Below, piece by piece: positions 22,533-23,524 of a stretch of 23,524 bases of DNA; position 1 is the stretch's first letter, and every line of letters starts with the position of its first letter. The stretch comes from 2-12-FULL-40-12 sp964518135. GTDB lineage: Bacteria; Patescibacteriota; Minisyncoccia; Minisyncoccales; 2-12-FULL-40-12. Location of the stretch: NCBI GenBank assembly GCA_964518135.1, contig CAZFEY010000008.1:1-23524 (forward strand), in the 5' to 3' direction. The notes under the pieces were generated by a model. It was given only the letters and a program-made list of their open reading frames with translations, did no database searches and was not told the DNA's origin. Both the position numbers and the translations under genes were made by a program.

Positions 22533-23365
22533 TCTATTAAAAATACCCTCCCTGAATTAGTTATGTTAAATGCTGGCTCAACTTTAATGCGCCAGAAAGG
22601 CTCGATGTCTACTTTTTGAAGATCTCTTGTTTTTCCCACCAATAATCCTTCTGGAAAAATACCGCCCAGCGCTGAGGTTAAAACAACGTCACTATCTCTG
22701 ATATCTTTCTCTTTTGGAATAAGCTTTAATTCAAGCTTTAATCCTCCTAAGCCATTAATAACCCCTTGTATGTCGTCGTTAAAACCTTCTTCTTCTCTCC
22801 AAATACGAACATTAAAAACCGTTGATTTTTCAGAAATCAAAGAAACTCTCGAGAAATCATCGTAAACCTCTTCGACCTTACCGATCAATACTCCCTCTTC
22901 CGTAATAACCGGTAGATCTTTAATAATACTTTCTTTCTTTCCTCTGTCCAAAATAATGATATCTTTATCGATTTCCTTACTTATTATATTGGCAAAGATT
23001 AATTTAAAATCCCTTTCATCTTGCATTTTTAAGGCCTGTCTTAAAGATTGATTTTCTTTTTCTAATTCGAAGTTCTTTGCGCCTTGAATAATAAGATTAT
23101 TAATTTTTGATTTTAAAAGTTCGTTCTCCTGACTCAGTTGGCTACTATTTTTAATCCCGGAAAGGAAATTAGACACAAAACTCCCCGCTTTCCAAAAACC
23201 AGATTGAAACGGGGAGAAAAATAAGTAAGTATAATTTCTAACCTTATTTGAAACTATAGGCAGGTTTAAAACAATCAGCAGTATTGTAAGCACTATAATG
23301 AATTTTATTGTTGCTCTTTTCCTTGATTTTTTAACTGCTAACTTCATAGGCAGTATTCGCATCAT
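22529..23365 (-). CDS. mreC: Rod shape-determining protein MreC
   Basis: A bitopic elongasome scaffold of 278 residues, the normal length. There is a basic N-terminus, one membrane helix (about 20-38), a coiled coil (about 75-115 with LSQENELLKSKINNL and ENQSLRQAL) and two beta-barrel subdomains. VLIGKVEEVYDDFSRVSLIS and the late ALGGIFPEGLLVGKT are MreC hallmarks. In model systems MreC contacts PBP2 through these domains, and mrdA follows mreD here. MreB is not adjacent; an rRNA operon lies upstream instead. The frame has ATGs at 23365, 23362 and 23347. The first is used here because it lies just below a TATAAT box, but the third is possible. Confidence 0.92.
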   Translation of the reverse strand: MMRILPMKLAVKKSRKRATIKFIIVLTILLIVLNLPIVSNKVRNYTYLFFSPFQSGFWKAGSFVSNFLSGIKNSSQLSQENELLKSKINNLIIQGAKNFELEKENQSLRQALKMQDERDFKLIFANIISKEIDKDIIILDRGKKESIIKDLPVITEEGVLIGKVEEVYDDFSRVSLISEKSTVFNVRIWREEEGFNDDIQGVINGLGGLKLELKLIPKEKDIRDSDVVLTSALGGIFPEGLLVGKTRDLQKVDIEPFWRIKVEPAFNITNSGRVFLIE

Positions 23366-23379
23366 TACATCATCTGTAT

Positions 23380-23408
23380 ATTATATTAGATCCTATGCAA
23401 AATAAAAA
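23380..23408 (-). promoter_or_regulatory. Probable mreC promoter
   Basis: A perfect TATAAT (23385-23380) lies 14 bp before the mreC ATG at 23365, with a weak TTTTTA at -35 spacing (23408-23403). The expected start would be near 23373, where the short out-of-frame ATG-ATG-TAA occurs, leaving a leader of about 8 bases. It lies just beyond the rRNA terminator. Confidence 0.45.
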
Positions 23409-23420
23409 GCTTCGGCAAAT

Positions 23421-23448
23421 GAAAAATCAGCATTTTCTATGCTGATTT
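23421..23448 (-). terminator. Intrinsic terminator of rRNA operon
   Basis: A 10-bp perfect stem AAATCAGCAT/ATGCTGATTT with a 5-base loop, followed on the minus strand by a run of T (TTTTTC). It lies about 18 bases after the 5S rRNA 3' end and before the mreC promoter, so it separates the rRNA operon from the mre genes. Confidence 0.8.
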
Positions 23449-23466
23449 CAACATTCATTTTAATGC

Positions 23467-23524
23467 AAGGGTGGGGACTACCTACTCTCGCGGAAAACCA
23501 CTACCATCGGCCTTGTCGCATTTC
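23467..23524 (-). rRNA. rrf: 5S ribosomal RNA, 3' part only
   Basis: Read on the minus strand, the last bases contain GCCGATGGTAGTGG, then GCGAGAGTAGGTAGTCCCCACC. These are the conserved 3' half of bacterial 5S rRNA, including the loop E/helix IV region and the 3' strand that pairs with the 5' end. The 5' half lies beyond the window. The exact 3' end is estimated at about 23465-23467. An intrinsic terminator follows. Confidence 0.85.

Noticed and set aside
23366..23379. Very short ATG-ATG-TAA frame at the predicted mreC transcription start
   Set aside because: Two codons only and out of frame with mreC; probably chance.
1..23524. CRISPR array, tRNA genes, IS transposases, prophage genes
   Set aside because: No regularly spaced repeats, no cloverleaf-like sequence in the few short intergenic regions, and no transposase or phage protein among the coding regions.

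Overview
The window is AT-rich, gene-dense bacterial DNA. It most resembles a member of the Candidate Phyla Radiation (Patescibacteria, probably Parcubacteria-like). Supporting signs are neighbouring genes that mostly overlap or sit within a few bases of each other, few Shine-Dalgarno motifs, apparently leaderless promoters, a compact type IV pilus operon, and a cysteine-rich insertion in a minor pilin. The lineage call is inference from gene style. There is no 16S here, only the end of a 5S rRNA. TGA is used as a normal stop at the mreC/mreD and mreD/mrdA junctions, which argues against the recoded Gracilibacteria/SR1 code.

Layout: two plus-strand genes at the left edge (48-3402) encode polytopic GT39/PMT-like glycosyltransferases. 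They converge on and slightly overlap a long minus-strand block. Read in the direction of transcription from the right edge, that block starts with the 3' end of a 5S rRNA and its terminator, then mreC-mreD-mrdA (cell elongation). Next is an apparently leaderless promoter driving a histidine-kinase-like gene, a response regulator, pilB, pilC, four minor pilins and pilM. A major-type pilin follows, closed by a strong hairpin. Then come lysS and serS, an alpha/beta hydrolase broken by an assembly gap, a membrane-anchored MurF-like ligase, a DegT-type aminotransferase, a FemAB-type peptidyltransferase and ftsQ.

Two themes link the genes. One is envelope building: the MreC/MreD/PBP2 elongation set at the right, and the MurF-like, aminotransferase, FemAB and FtsQ set at the left. 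The other is a type IV pilus with a built-in two-component-like pair at the head of its operon. PilN, PilO, PilT and the prepilin peptidase are not in the window.

The most notable items are: a 107-bp element with 14-bp terminal inverted repeats at the end of lysS, whose removal restores a plausible original lysS stop; a minor pilin with two exactly spaced cysteine repeats (31-residue period); a kinase-like protein with Asn in place of the phospho-accepting His; degenerate 7-bp tandem repeats at gene junctions; a mini-ORF copying the serS start; and sequence beside the 10-N gap that is probably wrong. No CRISPR array, tRNA or IS transposase was seen. No gene-free stretch exceeds 300 bases.
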